Assembly (NCBI RefSeq): GCF_000425645.1
Contig: NZ_KE384430.1
Span: 186,001-250,000, forward strand
DNA from: Gaetbulibacter saemankumensis DSM 17032
GTDB lineage: Bacteria; Bacteroidota; Bacteroidia; Flavobacteriales; Flavobacteriaceae
Direction: 5' to 3'
Length of the DNA stretch: 64,000 nucleotides
The notes under the pieces were generated by a model, which saw only the letters and a list, made by a program, of their open reading frames with translations, had not been told where the DNA came from and searched no databases. Within the stretch, counting starts at the first letter, position 1. Each line of letters opens with the position of its first letter. Positions 63,867 to 64,000 of this stretch are shown in pieces. A program made the position numbers and the translations under genes.

Positions 63867-64000
63867 ATGGCAAAAAGTTTCCTTTTTTTATTAGTCATGA
63901 CTATGACTTGCTTCAGCTATGCTCAAAAAATAAATGTATGTGAAACATGCCCAATTTCTTCAATAAAAAAAGCCATTTCTGAAGCAAATAATTCTGACAC
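63867..64000 (+). CDS. nosD: NosD, N-terminal part (cut by window edge)
   Basis: Opens at ATG 63867, 4 bases after nosL, and runs off the right edge after 44 codons. A signal peptide (MAKSFLFLLVMTMTCFSYAQ) is followed by KINVCETCPISSIKKAISEA, the opening of the periplasmic beta-helical copper-processing protein NosD. The nosF and nosY genes would be expected next. Confidence 0.85.
   Translation, partial: MAKSFLFLLVMTMTCFSYAQKINVCETCPISSIKKAISEANNSD

Noticed and set aside
1-64000. Mobile elements, CRISPR arrays, prophage or genomic island
   Set aside because: No transposase, integrase, phage gene, regularly spaced repeat or compositional break was seen; the two tRNA genes are not flanked by integrase genes or by visible tRNA-fragment repeats.

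Overview
The window comes from a chromosome of the Bacteroidota, almost certainly family Flavobacteriaceae. The reasons are AT-rich DNA, promoters of the TTG-N18/19-TAnnTTTG type with A-rich leaders and no clear Shine-Dalgarno sequences, alternative complex III followed by an aa3-type oxidase, a DUF2723 membrane glycosyltransferase, a SPOR protein, a short NusA, and many small outer-membrane beta-barrels and lipoproteins. Density, strand bias and composition are uniform. I see no insertion sequence, prophage, CRISPR array, rRNA operon or replication origin.

Layout. 1-3.7 kb: start of a malic enzyme, a LytTR membrane regulator divergent from a tiny ExbB-like channel protein, and ruvB-queG. 3.9-15.2 kb (minus strand): one respiratory operon actA-actB-actC-actD-actE-actF-coxB-coxA, encoding alternative complex III (quinol to cytochrome c) and the terminal oxidase. 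It ends in a strong terminator. 15.4-20.7 kb: a SPOR protein, then rimP-nusA-infB preceded by a terminator-like hairpin and a tRNA-Gln gene. 21.1-31.8 kb: DUF2723 glycosyltransferase plus polysaccharide deacetylase, a thioredoxin-fold protein without active-site cysteines, a membrane metallophosphoesterase, polA and a YgiQ radical SAM protein. 32.3-37.0 kb: an M20 peptidase lipoprotein and three outer-membrane barrel proteins. 37.2-41.6 kb: translation cluster rplM-rpsI-rpsB-tsf, then pyrH-frr, with several candidate RNA regulatory structures. 41.7-49.7 kb: beta-barrel, RND-type exporter, asnS, rpoN, a PAP2-like membrane protein and a PorT-like barrel. 49.8-52.2 kb: exbB-orf-exbD-exbD. Then tRNA-Ser, ansA-tatD, a retropepsin-like protease and sucA-sucB. 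59.6-64 kb: a nitrous-oxide-reduction cluster (cytochrome c, fasciclin, nosZ, membrane protein, nosL, start of nosD) cut off by the window end.

Together the genes describe an aerobic, quinone-based respiratory chain fed by a TCA cycle (sucAB), with N2O as an accessory electron acceptor, plus core translation, transcription and repair functions. Most of the window is ordinary housekeeping sequence, and I did not find a convincing new multi-gene system. The best leads are RNA-level and protein-level oddities: attenuator-like hairpins before rimP and tsf, a structured rpsB leader, the Cys-less thioredoxin, the LytTR/mini-ExbB pair, His-rich segments in the respiratory supercomplex, the lipoprotein-rich nos cluster with a palindrome and a tandem-repeat promoter, and a PAP2-like protein coupled to rpoN.
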